NCBI GenBank assembly: GCA_964512655.1
Contig: CAZEJT010000003.1
Span: 248,001 to 312,000, forward strand
Reading direction: 5' to 3'
Length of the DNA stretch: 64,000 bases
Origin: VBOC01 sp964512655
GTDB taxonomy: Bacteria > Bacteroidota > Ignavibacteria > UBA10030 > SZUA-254
Both the position numbers and the translations under genes were made by a program. Positions 1 to 8,423 of the stretch are shown here, in pieces (positions within the stretch are counted from its first letter, which is position 1; every line of letters begins with the position of its first letter). Under the pieces are notes generated by a model, which worked only from the letters and a program-made list of their open reading frames with translations, did no database searches and was not told where the DNA came from.

Positions 1-784
1 CGACTCGGGTGTCGTTATTGCGGAGGTTGATGTCGACACCGCTGCCTACAATGAAGGGCACATCCCTGGATCGGTGGGATGGAACTGGCAGACCCAATTA
101 TGCGATGTCATCCAGCGGGATATCATCAGCCGCGCAGACCTCGAACGTCTGCTGGGCACAAGCGGCATCGGCAACGATACCACGATTGTCCTCTATGGCG
201 ACAACAATAACTGGTTCGCCGCCTGGGCATTTTGGCAATTGAAGATGTATGGCCACAAGGACGTCCGCATCATGAACGGCGGACGCAAGAAATGGCTCGC
301 TGAGGGACGCGACCTCACGAAGGATTCGCCGGCCGCGAAGCAAGCGTCCTATCGCGCAATGACATACAACGAAATGTTCCGCGCATTCCGGCGTCAGGTC
401 GAAGACGAGATGAAGTCTCCCGCTACCGTGCTCGTTGATGTGCGTTCCGCGGATGAGTACAGTGGAAAGATTCTCGCGCCGCCCGGCCTTCCCGAAACCT
501 GCCAGCGCGGCGGCCACATCCCGGGGGCGAAAAGCATCCCGTGGGGACTCGCATGCAATGAAGACGGGACGTTCAAGAATCCGGCGGACCTTGAGGCCCT
601 CTATCAGGGCAGAGGCGTCACGCCCGACAAGAATGTGGTCGCCTACTGCCGCATCGGCGAGCGCTCGAGCCACACATGGTTCGTGCTCAAGTATCTCCTC
701 GGATATCCAAATGTGAAAAACTACGACGGCTCCTGGACCGAGTGGGGCAACGCGGTTGCGGCCCCCGTCGAGAGGGGGGCCTGA
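1..784 (+). CDS. thiosulfate/3-mercaptopyruvate sulfurtransferase (5' partial)
   Basis: Two-domain rhodanese that moves sulfane sulfur from thiosulfate or mercaptopyruvate to a thiol acceptor. The reading frame is open from base 2, so the N-terminus lies outside the window. The N-terminal inactive rhodanese domain shows the EGHIPGSVGWNW stretch. The C-terminal domain (roughly the last 130 residues) carries the active loop CRIGERSS, whose Cys is the persulfide-forming residue, followed by SHTWFVLKYLLG. The loop and the ending YDGSWTEWGNAV closely match the CysA/SseA type of actinobacterial sulfurtransferases as I remember them. It is followed two bases later by a 71-residue protein and then by a sulfur-oxidising MBL protein, so it probably belongs to a small sulfur or persulfide unit. 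Confidence in the family is high; the physiological donor is not known. Confidence 0.93.
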   Translation, partial: DSGVVIAEVDVDTAAYNEGHIPGSVGWNWQTQLCDVIQRDIISRADLERLLGTSGIGNDTTIVLYGDNNNWFAAWAFWQLKMYGHKDVRIMNGGRKKWLAEGRDLTKDSPAAKQASYRAMTYNEMFRAFRRQVEDEMKSPATVLVDVRSADEYSGKILAPPGLPETCQRGGHIPGAKSIPWGLACNEDGTFKNPADLEALYQGRGVTPDKNVVAYCRIGERSSHTWFVLKYLLGYPNVKNYDGSWTEWGNAVAAPVERGA

Positions 785-786
785 CC

Positions 787-1002
787 ATGCCGGGAGCAGA
801 AGAATTCCGTGTTGAAAAAAGAGAGCTGGGAGGATTACTGGTGAACGTGACCTCGTATAAGATCGGCGACCACTACCACTGTCACATCGCGAACATCGAC
901 CCCGGCGCCACCATCTCGCGCACAGACGGGATGACCCGCGAAGAAGCTGAGCTCACGGCGCTTGCCCACGCGCTGCAGCGGCTCAAGAGCAGGACCGGCT
1001 AG
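787..1002 (+). CDS. small conserved-looking hypothetical protein, 71 aa
   Basis: I do not recognise this protein. It starts at ATG 787, two bases after the rhodanese stop. An upstream in-frame start would run back into the rhodanese gene and is rejected. The product is soluble and mixed alpha/beta. It has a central GDHYHCHIANIDPG stretch containing two His and one Cys, then a helical TREEAELTALAHALQRL end. There is no signal peptide or membrane segment. It sits between a sulfurtransferase and a persulfide-dioxygenase-like gene with gaps of 2 and 3 bases, so it is surely cotranscribed and may help in the same sulfur chemistry. The His/Cys-rich core could bind a metal or carry sulfur, but that is a guess. 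Confidence 0.7.
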   Translation: MPGAEEFRVEKRELGGLLVNVTSYKIGDHYHCHIANIDPGATISRTDGMTREEAELTALAHALQRLKSRTG

Positions 1003-1005
1003 CGG

Positions 1006-2073
1006 GTGATATTCCAACAGTTCCGCCACGAAGAAGGCGGGTGCCTCTCCTACCTGGTAGGCTGCACCCGGATGAATGCCTGCGCCGTCATCGATCCTCA
1101 GTATGAGATCAAGCCGTACCTCCAGTATGCCGCGGACCACGGAATGACGATCACCCACATCTTCGAAACGCACGCGCAGGCCGACCATATCTCCGGCGCG
1201 CGCAGGCTCGCGGAGACCACCGGGGCCCCCGTCCATTTCCATGAATCGGTGGACGCCGGGTACCCCGTGAAGGGCGTCAAGGACGGAGAGGTCATCAGGA
1301 TGGGCAATGTGCTTCTCAAAGTGCTGCACACTCCGGGACACACGCGCGACAGTATGACGATTCTGGTCAGCGACACGACGCGAAGCGAGGAGCCGTGGCT
1401 TGCGCTCACCGGAGACACGCTCTTCGTCGGGGATACCGGCAGGCCCGATCTCGACGGAAGCAGCGAGCTTCTCTATGAGAGCATCTGGGGTAAATTGCTG
1501 CCGCTCAACGATGCGGTGGAGATCTATCCGACGCATTTTTCCGGTTCCTCATGCGGCAAGGCGATAAGTCCAAAGCCAAGTTCAACAATAGGGTTCGAAC
1601 GCCGGTTCAACCCCGCGCTTCAGGCAAAATCCCAGAGGGAATTCGTCGAGATGGTCACCGCCGACCTTCCGGTCCAGCCCCCGCGCTTCCAGCTCGTGAG
1701 AAAGTACAACCTTGGATTTCTCAAGGAGCCGCCAATCGATAAGACGTACGACATGAAGTCGCTTCAGATCACGCCCGAGCAGCTCAAAGAGAAGCTCGAC
1801 CGCGGAGAGAAGCCCCTCATCCTCGACGTCCGTGAACCCTCGGAGTACCGCACTGCCAATATCGGCGGAGAGCTTATTCCACTCGGCGAACTGCCGAAAC
1901 GGTTCACCGAGCTTGATACCGCGAAGGAAATTATCGTCCACTGCCACCACGGCAGCCGGAGCCAGAGGGCAGTCGAGTTCCTCTACGAGAAGGGGTTCAA
2001 GAATGTGAAGAACCTTCTCGGAGGCATCGATGCATGGTCGACGAGGATCGACAAGAAGGTCCGCCGGTACTGA
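1006..2073 (+). CDS. MBL-fold persulfide-dioxygenase-like protein with C-terminal rhodanese domain
   Basis: Fusion of a metallo-beta-lactamase domain (about 1-235) and a rhodanese domain (about 255-350), the architecture of CstB/ETHE1-rhodanese enzymes that oxidise glutathione or other low-molecular-weight persulfides to sulfite. Metal-site motifs are HAQADH (56-61), TPGHT with His112, TGD with Asp137 and PTHF with His177. The rhodanese loop is CHHGSRSQ with Cys313. The first motif has Gln58 where the textbook HxHxDH has His. ETHE1-type enzymes use a mononuclear iron with two His and one Asp, so the loss of one ligand of the binuclear site is compatible with activity. Start is GTG 1006, three bases after the preceding stop. 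Its place behind a rhodanese supports a role in sulfane-sulfur detoxification. Confidence 0.87.
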   Translation: MIFQQFRHEEGGCLSYLVGCTRMNACAVIDPQYEIKPYLQYAADHGMTITHIFETHAQADHISGARRLAETTGAPVHFHESVDAGYPVKGVKDGEVIRMGNVLLKVLHTPGHTRDSMTILVSDTTRSEEPWLALTGDTLFVGDTGRPDLDGSSELLYESIWGKLLPLNDAVEIYPTHFSGSSCGKAISPKPSSTIGFERRFNPALQAKSQREFVEMVTADLPVQPPRFQLVRKYNLGFLKEPPIDKTYDMKSLQITPEQLKEKLDRGEKPLILDVREPSEYRTANIGGELIPLGELPKRFTELDTAKEIIVHCHHGSRSQRAVEFLYEKGFKNVKNLLGGIDAWSTRIDKKVRRY

Positions 2074-2112
2074 TCCGGTTTCCCGGGGAAGAACTCCTCT
2101 CCGGATCAATTC

Positions 2113-2133
2113 GCTGAGGTGTTCCTCCTCAGC
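2113..2133. other. short hairpin downstream of MBL-rhodanese gene
   Basis: Seven-base arms GCTGAGG and CCTCAGC with a 7-base loop, 40 bases after the MBL-rhodanese stop. No T-run follows, so it is at best a weak terminator or processing site. The rest of the 234-base gap (2074-2307) holds a second small GC-rich palindrome (GGCCGC at 2231-2236, GCGGCC at 2244-2249). I could not find a convincing promoter in it. Confidence 0.3.
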
Positions 2134-2307
2134 CGGAATCGCCACTCTGGTCGAATGCGGTATCACCATCCAGGAGAGTATGATTTGGGCCGATTGCTCT
2201 CTGAATGAAATCGATAACGGAGTCCGCTCCGGCCGCCGGCTGAGCGGCCCCGATCCGACACTTTGCGACATCTCCGGCGCGGAGGCCCTCCCCTTCCCCA
2301 ATCGACG

Positions 2308-3498
2308 ATGGTAGTCGGAATTCCCTGCGAAGTCTCCCTCCAGGAAAAACGGGTTGCCCTGGTGCCCACAGTTTTGCCTCTCCTCGTGAAAGCGGGAGTG
2401 GAAGTCGCGATTGAGAGAGGCGCGGGTGCGGCGGCGGGATTCCCTGACGAGGCCTATCTCGAACAGGGAGCCCGGTTGGCAACAGACCGGGCCCGGCTTC
2501 TCTCAATGGTCCAAGCCCTTGTCCAGGTTCGGGGCCTCGAGCCCGGGACTAAAAGGACCGACAGAGATCTGCCGGGGTCCGACCAGGCGCTTATCGGTTT
2601 GCTCAACCCCCTCGGCGCGCTCGAGGCGGTGCGCGAGCTCGCCGCAAGAGGATTATCCTCGTTTGCCCTCGAACTTCTTCCCCGCATCAGCAGAGCCCAG
2701 GGCATGGACGCCCTCACCTCGATGGCATCGATCTCGGGTTACAAGTCGGTCCTGATGGCGGCGGGACTTCTCGGTAAAATGTTCCCTATGATGATTACTG
2801 CGGCGGGCACAATCACGCCTGCCCGGGTTCTGGTCGTCGGCGCGGGCGTCGCCGGCCTTCAGGCGATCGCCACCTCCCACCGACTCGGCGCGGTGGTTCA
2901 GGCGTACGACGTCCGGCCGGCGGTGAAAGAGCAGGTTGAAAGTCTCGGGGCGAAATTTCTCGAACTCGAGCTGGAAAGCAAGAACGCCGAGGCAGGGTCG
3001 GGCTACGCGGTGGACATGGGGGAGGACTTTTACCGGCGCCAGCGGGAATTGATGTCCCGCGCGGTTGCCGACAGCGACGTTGTCATCACGACGGCGGCGA
3101 TCCCCGGCAAAAAGGCTCCGCTCCTGATCACAGCCGCCGCGGTCGAAGGGATGAGGCCGGGTTCGGTGGTGATCGATCTCGCGGCCGAATCGGGAGGCAA
3201 CTGTGAGCTGACCCAGGCCGGACGGACGGTTGAGGTTCACGGAGTCTCCATTATCGGTCCTCTGAACCTATCCGCGAGCGTACCCTACCACGCAAGCCAG
3301 ATGTACGCCCGGAATGTCACGGCATTTCTCCTCAATCTCATCAAGGACGGAGAGATCAACCTGAATCTTGAAGATCAGATAATCCGCGATACTCTCCTGA
3401 CGCACAAGGGGGAGGTGGCGAACCCGCAGGTCCGGCAAGCCCTGGGATTGTCCGCGCCGGCTCAGCCGGTCACACAAAGGGTGAATCCGAACGCATGA
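2308..3498 (+). CDS. pntA: proton-translocating NAD(P) transhydrogenase, alpha-1 (NAD-binding) subunit
   Basis: Soluble domain I of Re/Si-type transhydrogenase, which binds NAD(H) and exchanges hydride with NADP(H) on the partner subunit, driven by the proton gradient. I chose ATG 2308 because MVVGIPCEVSLQEKRVALVP aligns with the family's N-terminus (alanine dehydrogenase-like fold); the frame is open further upstream but the extra residues look random. The Rossmann motif VVGAGVAGLQA and the RPAVKEQVESLGAKF segment mark the NAD site, and the C-terminus ends shortly after it with no membrane helices. Length 397 aa is normal for an alpha-1-only subunit. It overlaps the next gene by four bases (ATGA). 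No clear Shine-Dalgarno precedes it. Confidence 0.93.
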   Translation: MVVGIPCEVSLQEKRVALVPTVLPLLVKAGVEVAIERGAGAAAGFPDEAYLEQGARLATDRARLLSMVQALVQVRGLEPGTKRTDRDLPGSDQALIGLLNPLGALEAVRELAARGLSSFALELLPRISRAQGMDALTSMASISGYKSVLMAAGLLGKMFPMMITAAGTITPARVLVVGAGVAGLQAIATSHRLGAVVQAYDVRPAVKEQVESLGAKFLELELESKNAEAGSGYAVDMGEDFYRRQRELMSRAVADSDVVITTAAIPGKKAPLLITAAAVEGMRPGSVVIDLAAESGGNCELTQAGRTVEVHGVSIIGPLNLSASVPYHASQMYARNVTAFLLNLIKDGEINLNLEDQIIRDTLLTHKGEVANPQVRQALGLSAPAQPVTQRVNPNA

Positions 3499-5297
3499 CG
3501 ACCGAGCTCGAAATCGGGCTTTATATCTTCATGCTCGCCGGTTTCCTCGGTTATCACGTCATCACGCGCGTACCTCCGCTTCTTCACACCCCGTTGATGT
3601 CCGCCACCAACGCGATCGCGGGAATTTCCCTCGTCGGTTCGCTCGTGGTCGCCGGAGCCAACTACGGTACCCTCAGCACGGCCCTCGGATTCGTCGCCGT
3701 GACATGTTCAACGACAAACGTTGTGGGCGGTTTCCTCATCACGGACCGCATGTTGAAAATGTTCAAAACTACGAAAGATCAGGCATCCGGCGAGAAACAT
3801 GGTGCTTCCCGGCGCCGGGGAGCTGCTGTCCTCATAGTTCTCATCGCGGCAGCAGGTGTCTATTACCTGATGCGGCCTCAAGCCGGAACACCCGGAGCGC
3901 CGGCCGAGGGGAGGCTGCCCACAGCAGTGTTGCAGTATTCCTACATCGTCTCGGCCGCTCTCTTTATCCTGGGGCTCAAGGGGCTGAGCTCCCCGAAGTA
4001 CGCGCGGAGAGGGATGCTCCTCGCCGCATGCGGAATGCTCCTGGCCGTTATCGGCACACTCTTCCACCACGAAATTGTCAACTACACCTGGATCGGGATC
4101 GGTTTTGTCATCGGGTCGGTTCTGGGCGGTACAATGGGCTTGCGCATCCCGATGACTGCCGTGCCTCAGCGAACCGCACTCTCACATTCACTCGGGGCGC
4201 TTGCGGCATGCCTGGTGGGAGTCTCCGAATATTTTCGCCACGCCGGCGTGCTCGACAAGGTCGTGATGACGCCGCTCGGTTTTGAGGTGGTCGTCGGCGG
4301 GCTCACATTCACGGGGAGCCTGATGGCCGCCGCGAAACTGCAGGGCCTCCTCCCGGGCCATCCCCTCACATACCGGGGACAAAACGTCTTTAACCTCGGT
4401 CTGCTGGCGGTTATCATCGCGAGTCTGATCTTCGTTGTTCTCACGCCGGGGGCTCCCTTGGTATTCCAGGTGATGGTCGGCCTTGCATTGCTCTTCGGGT
4501 TCCTGCTGGTTCTGCCCATCGGGGCCGCGGATATGCCGGTGGTGATCGCGCTCCTGAATTCATATGGCGGCCTCGCCGATGCGTCGATGGGATTCGTTCT
4601 TATGAATAAGATCCAGATCATCACCGGCTCACTCGACGGAACCTCCGGCCTACTCCTTTCGCTTCTGATGTGCCGCGCGATGAATCGCTCCCCGATGAAC
4701 GTACTGTTCGGGGCATTCGGCAAGGTCTCGGCAGAGGAGGGAGCCGGGGTGGGAGGTGACGCCAGAGGGAATACCCGGAGCATCCAGGCGGACGAGGTCC
4801 CGTCCCTCCTTGACGGGGCCAGGTCGGTCATCATCGTCCCCGGATACGGGATGGCGGTCGCACAGGCGCAGCACGGCGTAGCCGAATTGGCCAAACAATT
4901 GATCAAGCGCGGTATCGATGTCAAGTATGCGATTCACCCGGTCGCGGGCCGGATGCCGGGTCATATGAACGTGCTCCTCGCCGAGGCGAACGTTCCGTAC
5001 GATCAGCTGTTTGGAATGGAGCAGATCAACCCGTACTTTCCGGAAGCCGATCTCGCGCTGGTGGTGGGAGCCAACGACGTGACGAACCCCGCCGCCCGAA
5101 GCAATAAGAACAGCCCCCTATACGGGATGCCGATCCTCGAGGTCGATCGGGCAAAGACAATCATCGTCCTCAAGCGAAGTATGCGCCCCGGTTTCGCGGG
5201 CGTAGAGAACGAACTCTATTATAATGAGAAATGCATGATGCTCTTCGGAGACGCGAAAGAGAGTCTCAACAAGCTCTTTGCCACGATGAAATCGTAG
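3495..5297 (+). CDS. pntB: transhydrogenase membrane protein: fused alpha-2 and beta subunits
   Basis: One 600-residue chain in which residues about 1-95 are the alpha-2 membrane part (motifs YHVITRVPPLLHTPLMSATN and TCSTTNVVGGFLITDRML) and residues about 150-600 are the complete beta subunit (membrane domain II plus NADP-binding domain III). A linker of about 50 residues contains an extra hydrophobic helix (GAAVLIVLIAAAGVYYL) between them. Domain III shows VPGYGMAVAQAQHGVAEL, HPVAGRMPGHMNVLL, VVGANDVTNPAA and the GFAGVENEL segment. In E. coli alpha-2 is fused to alpha-1, and in three-subunit systems it is separate; here it is joined to beta. With the preceding alpha-1 gene this makes a two-gene transhydrogenase supplying NADPH from NADH at the cytoplasmic membrane. 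Confidence 0.92.
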   Translation: MTTELEIGLYIFMLAGFLGYHVITRVPPLLHTPLMSATNAIAGISLVGSLVVAGANYGTLSTALGFVAVTCSTTNVVGGFLITDRMLKMFKTTKDQASGEKHGASRRRGAAVLIVLIAAAGVYYLMRPQAGTPGAPAEGRLPTAVLQYSYIVSAALFILGLKGLSSPKYARRGMLLAACGMLLAVIGTLFHHEIVNYTWIGIGFVIGSVLGGTMGLRIPMTAVPQRTALSHSLGALAACLVGVSEYFRHAGVLDKVVMTPLGFEVVVGGLTFTGSLMAAAKLQGLLPGHPLTYRGQNVFNLGLLAVIIASLIFVVLTPGAPLVFQVMVGLALLFGFLLVLPIGAADMPVVIALLNSYGGLADASMGFVLMNKIQIITGSLDGTSGLLLSLLMCRAMNRSPMNVLFGAFGKVSAEEGAGVGGDARGNTRSIQADEVPSLLDGARSVIIVPGYGMAVAQAQHGVAELAKQLIKRGIDVKYAIHPVAGRMPGHMNVLLAEANVPYDQLFGMEQINPYFPEADLALVVGANDVTNPAARSNKNSPLYGMPILEVDRAKTIIVLKRSMRPGFAGVENELYYNEKCMMLFGDAKESLNKLFATMKS

Positions 5298-5324
5298 AAA
5301 CCCTTTAATCAGGAGGCGTCAAAT

Positions 5325-5759
5325 ATGATAACAGTCAGCCAACTACTGCAGGAAAAAGGGGCCGATACCTGGTCGGTCCCTCCGGACATGAAGGTCTATG
5401 ATGCTCTGAAACTTATGGCCGAAAAGAACGTGGGGGCGCTGCTCGTTCTCGACGGGAGAAAGCTGGTGGGGATTTTCTCAGAGCGTGATTATGCCCGGAA
5501 AGTGATACTCAAGGGGAAGGCGTCCAAGACGATCCCGGTGAGAGAAATCATGACCGAAGAGGTGCTCTATGTCCGTCCCAGCCACTCGATCGAGGAGTGC
5601 ATGGCCCTGATGACGAGCAAGCGCATCCGCCATTTGCCCGTACTGGAAGACGACAACCTGCTCGGCGTTATCTCGATAGGCGATGTGGTGAGGGTGCTGA
5701 TCTCCGAGCGGGAGTTCACGATCAAGCAGCTCGAAAATTACATCACCGGCGGCCGGTGA
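5325..5759 (+). CDS. CBS-domain pair protein, 144 aa
   Basis: Stand-alone tandem CBS (Bateman) module that usually senses adenine nucleotides or S-adenosyl compounds. The first CBS repeat covers about 10-65 (KVYDALKLMAEKNVGALLV, IFSERDYARKVIL) and the second about 75-135 (IMTEEVLYVRPSHSIEECM, RIRHLPVLEDDNLLGVISI). A strong ribosome binding site AGGAGG lies ten bases before ATG 5325. It follows the transhydrogenase by 27 bases and precedes the succinate dehydrogenase genes, so it may sense energy or redox charge for these membrane enzymes; this is inference. No catalytic domain is attached. Confidence 0.88.
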   Translation: MITVSQLLQEKGADTWSVPPDMKVYDALKLMAEKNVGALLVLDGRKLVGIFSERDYARKVILKGKASKTIPVREIMTEEVLYVRPSHSIEECMALMTSKRIRHLPVLEDDNLLGVISIGDVVRVLISEREFTIKQLENYITGGR

Positions 5760-5808
5760 GAACGGTCCATCCGGCAAGATTCCTCAGATCATAACTCGTC
5801 CCCCCGAA

Positions 5809-6603
5809 TTGGAGAAGCCCCCGATCCCGGAACGCGCGGCCCTTACGCAGCGCCGCGACCTGTGGTGGCTCCAGCCGCTGGCGACCTTCATCGGCCTTTC
5901 GGCCTTCGTCGGTTACGCAACGTGGGCGGCGTTCCAGGGGAGTCATTACACATTTGGCCCGTACCTTTCCCCGTTCTATTCGCCGGAGCTCTTCGGAGAC
6001 TCGCCCCGAAGCTGGTTCGGAGCTCATCCAGGGTGGTGGCCCCGTGTGCTCCCGTGGTCACCGGCGTTTCTCATCCTCTGGGCGCCCGGGGGCTTTCGTC
6101 TGACATGCTATTACTACCGGGGTGCCTACTACAAGGCCTTCTGGGCCGATCCTCCGTCGTGCACTGTCGCCGAGCCGCGCGGTTCGTACCGCGGCGAAAA
6201 CTCATTCCCTCTGATCATGCAGAATATCCATCGCTATTTCCTCTACGTCGCGCTGCCGTTCCTGGTGATTCTCGCGACCGACGTTGTCGCTGCCTTCCGG
6301 TTTACAGATCCGGTCACCGGCGAAGCAACGTTCGGCATCGGGGTCGGCACGCTCGTGCTTGCTGCGAATGTGGTCTTCCTCGGGGGATATGCTCTCGGCT
6401 GTCACTCCCTCCGACATCTGATCGGCGGGTCCCGCGACCAGCTCTCGCGCGGATCCATACGGCTGCAATCGTATGCCTGCGTGAGCTGCCTCAACCGGCG
6501 GCACATGGTCTGGGCATGGATGAGTCTTTTCTCCGTCGCGTTCGCCGATCTGTACGTCCGTCTCTGTTCAATGGGCATCTTGATCGACTGGAGAATTCTC
6601 TGA
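5809..6603 (+). CDS. sdhC: succinate dehydrogenase membrane anchor subunit
   Basis: Integral membrane protein of 264 aa with about five predicted helices (around 22-42, 85-100, 145-165, 178-200, 235-255). Conserved stretches are GENSFPLIMQNIHRYFLYV and GCHSLRHLIGG, whose His residues are candidates for haem b ligation, and a late YACVSCLNRRHMVWAWMS. This matches, from memory, the single long anchor of mycobacterial Sdh1-type complexes and not the two short SdhC/SdhD proteins. The best start is TTG 5809; no ATG lies near the expected N-terminus. Its stop TGA shares one base with the sdhA start. The complex oxidises succinate and reduces quinone, or works in reverse as a fumarate reductase. Confidence 0.85.
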   Translation: MEKPPIPERAALTQRRDLWWLQPLATFIGLSAFVGYATWAAFQGSHYTFGPYLSPFYSPELFGDSPRSWFGAHPGWWPRVLPWSPAFLILWAPGGFRLTCYYYRGAYYKAFWADPPSCTVAEPRGSYRGENSFPLIMQNIHRYFLYVALPFLVILATDVVAAFRFTDPVTGEATFGIGVGTLVLAANVVFLGGYALGCHSLRHLIGGSRDQLSRGSIRLQSYACVSCLNRRHMVWAWMSLFSVAFADLYVRLCSMGILIDWRIL

Positions 6604-8423
6604 TGCCGCAGTTTGAATCACATCGGTACGATGTCCTCGTGATCGGCGCCGGCGGAGCGGGCCTGAGGGCGGCCATCGAGGCTTCAGCAGCAGGGGTTTC
6701 AGTAGGCCTGGTATGCAAGTCACTTTTGGGGAAGGCCCACACCGTAATGGCAGAAGGGGGGATAGCAGCCGCGCTCGCTAACGTCGATCAGCGGGACAAC
6801 TGGAAGGTCCATTTCGCCGACACCATGCGGGGGGGACAGTATCTCAACAGCTGGCGGATGGCGGAGCTTCATGCAACCGAAGCCCCGGATCGCGTCCGGG
6901 AGCTGGAGGCATGGGGCGCTTTGTTCGACCGCACCAAAGACGGCCGGGTTCTCCAGCGCCATTTCGGAGGACACAGGTATCCTCGGCTTGCCCACGTCGG
7001 CGACCGCACCGGCCTGGAGATGATCCGCACACTCCAGGACTACGGCATCCATCAGGGCATCGAAGTCCATATGGAATGCACAATTACCACGCTTTTGAAA
7101 GACGGCGCCCGGATTTCAGGCGCATTCGGTTTCGAGAGGGAGAAAGGGAGGTTTAAGGTATTTCACGCCCCCGCCGTCATTATCGCGACCGGAGGGATCG
7201 GGAGAGCATACAGAATCACGAGCAACAGCTGGGAGTATACGGGCGATGGCCACGCGCTTGCGTATCGCGCCGGGGCAGACCTCGTCGATATGGAATTCGT
7301 CCAGTTTCACCCGACCGGGATGGTCTGGCCGCCAAGCGTTCAGGGGATTCTTGTTACGGAGAGCGTTCGGGGAGAGGGGGGGATCCTCCTGAACAAGGAG
7401 GGCCGCAGATTCATGTTCGATGACATTCCGGAGCTCTACAGGAATCAGACTGCCGACAATGAGGAGGAGGGGTGGCGCTACACGCAGGGGGACCCGGACG
7501 CCCGGAGGCCGCCGGAACTTCTCACCCGCGATCACGTTGCCCGCTGCATCGTCCGCGAAATCAAGGAGGGGCGGGCAAGCCCGCACGGCGGGGTGTTCCT
7601 CGATATTTCCTGGATTGGAAAGAAACTGCCGAACGCAGCCGAGACGATCAAGAAAAAGCTGCCGAGCATGTATCACCAGTTCAAGCAACTGGCGGATATC
7701 GATATCACCAGCGAGCCGATGGAAGTAGGGCCGACGACGCACTATATCATGGGTGGTGTCCGGGTTGACGCCGACACGCAGATGTCGACGGTTCCGGGGC
7801 TCTTTGCCGCCGGCGAGTGCGCCGCAGGCCTTCACGGAGCGAACCGGCTTGGCGGTAATTCGCTTTCAGATCTGCTTGTGTTTGGAAAGCGGGCCGGGGA
7901 GTTTGCAGCCGGGTTCGCCCGGGAGCAGGGAGAGTGTTCAATCGACGAGAAGGAAGTCGAGCTCGCCGCGGCAGCGGCGCTGAAGCCGTTTGAGCCGAAC
8001 GGAGGTCCGCGGAGCGCAAACCCTTTTCAGGTTCAGTCTGAGCTCCAGGAGATGATGCAGAAGCTTGTCGGCATTGTGCGCCGAGAGGAAGAAATGGTTC
8101 AGGCGCTTAAGGAGCTTCACAAGCTTCGCGATGCACACAGGAGAGTTCGCGTCAACGGAAACCGCGAGTACAATCCCGGCTGGCACACGGCGCTCGACCT
8201 GGAGAATCTCCTGACGGTTTCCGAAATGATCACGCTCGCCGCGCTCGAGCGCAAGGAGAGCCGTGGGGCTCATTTCCGTGAAGACTTTCCGGACAAAAAT
8301 CAGGCCCTCGGGAAATTGAACATCGTCATTCGAAAAGACGGCGACGGGCGGATGGTGACGCTCCGGGAGCCGGTAGCGGAGATGAGACCCGACTTAAAGG
8401 CGATTATCGAGGAAATGAAGTGA
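6603..8423 (+). CDS. sdhA: succinate dehydrogenase/fumarate reductase flavoprotein subunit
   Basis: FAD-containing catalytic subunit, 606 aa. Motifs are GAGGAG (15-20) for the FAD dinucleotide fold, AHTVMAEGG with His46 at the place of the covalent flavin His, EFVQFHPTG, TESVRGEGG with the substrate-handling Arg, and GGVRVD and HGANRLGGNSL near the FAD cap. The frame stays open 741 bases upstream of ATG 6603, through sdhC in another frame, but those residues are Arg/Ser/Pro-rich shadow translation, so ATG 6603 is taken. It overlaps sdhB by four bases (GTGA). It works with the iron-sulfur subunit and anchor on the inner face of the membrane. Sequence alone does not settle the direction (SDH or FRD). 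Confidence 0.96.
   Translation: MPQFESHRYDVLVIGAGGAGLRAAIEASAAGVSVGLVCKSLLGKAHTVMAEGGIAAALANVDQRDNWKVHFADTMRGGQYLNSWRMAELHATEAPDRVRELEAWGALFDRTKDGRVLQRHFGGHRYPRLAHVGDRTGLEMIRTLQDYGIHQGIEVHMECTITTLLKDGARISGAFGFEREKGRFKVFHAPAVIIATGGIGRAYRITSNSWEYTGDGHALAYRAGADLVDMEFVQFHPTGMVWPPSVQGILVTESVRGEGGILLNKEGRRFMFDDIPELYRNQTADNEEEGWRYTQGDPDARRPPELLTRDHVARCIVREIKEGRASPHGGVFLDISWIGKKLPNAAETIKKKLPSMYHQFKQLADIDITSEPMEVGPTTHYIMGGVRVDADTQMSTVPGLFAAGECAAGLHGANRLGGNSLSDLLVFGKRAGEFAAGFAREQGECSIDEKEVELAAAAALKPFEPNGGPRSANPFQVQSELQEMMQKLVGIVRREEEMVQALKELHKLRDAHRRVRVNGNREYNPGWHTALDLENLLTVSEMITLAALERKESRGAHFREDFPDKNQALGKLNIVIRKDGDGRMVTLREPVAEMRPDLKAIIEEMK

Noticed and set aside
5862..6602. 247-codon N-terminal extension of sdhA
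   Set aside because: It overlaps all of sdhC in another frame, is Arg/Ser/Pro-rich and unlike any SdhA; MPQFESHRYDVLVIGAGG from ATG 6603 is the natural start.
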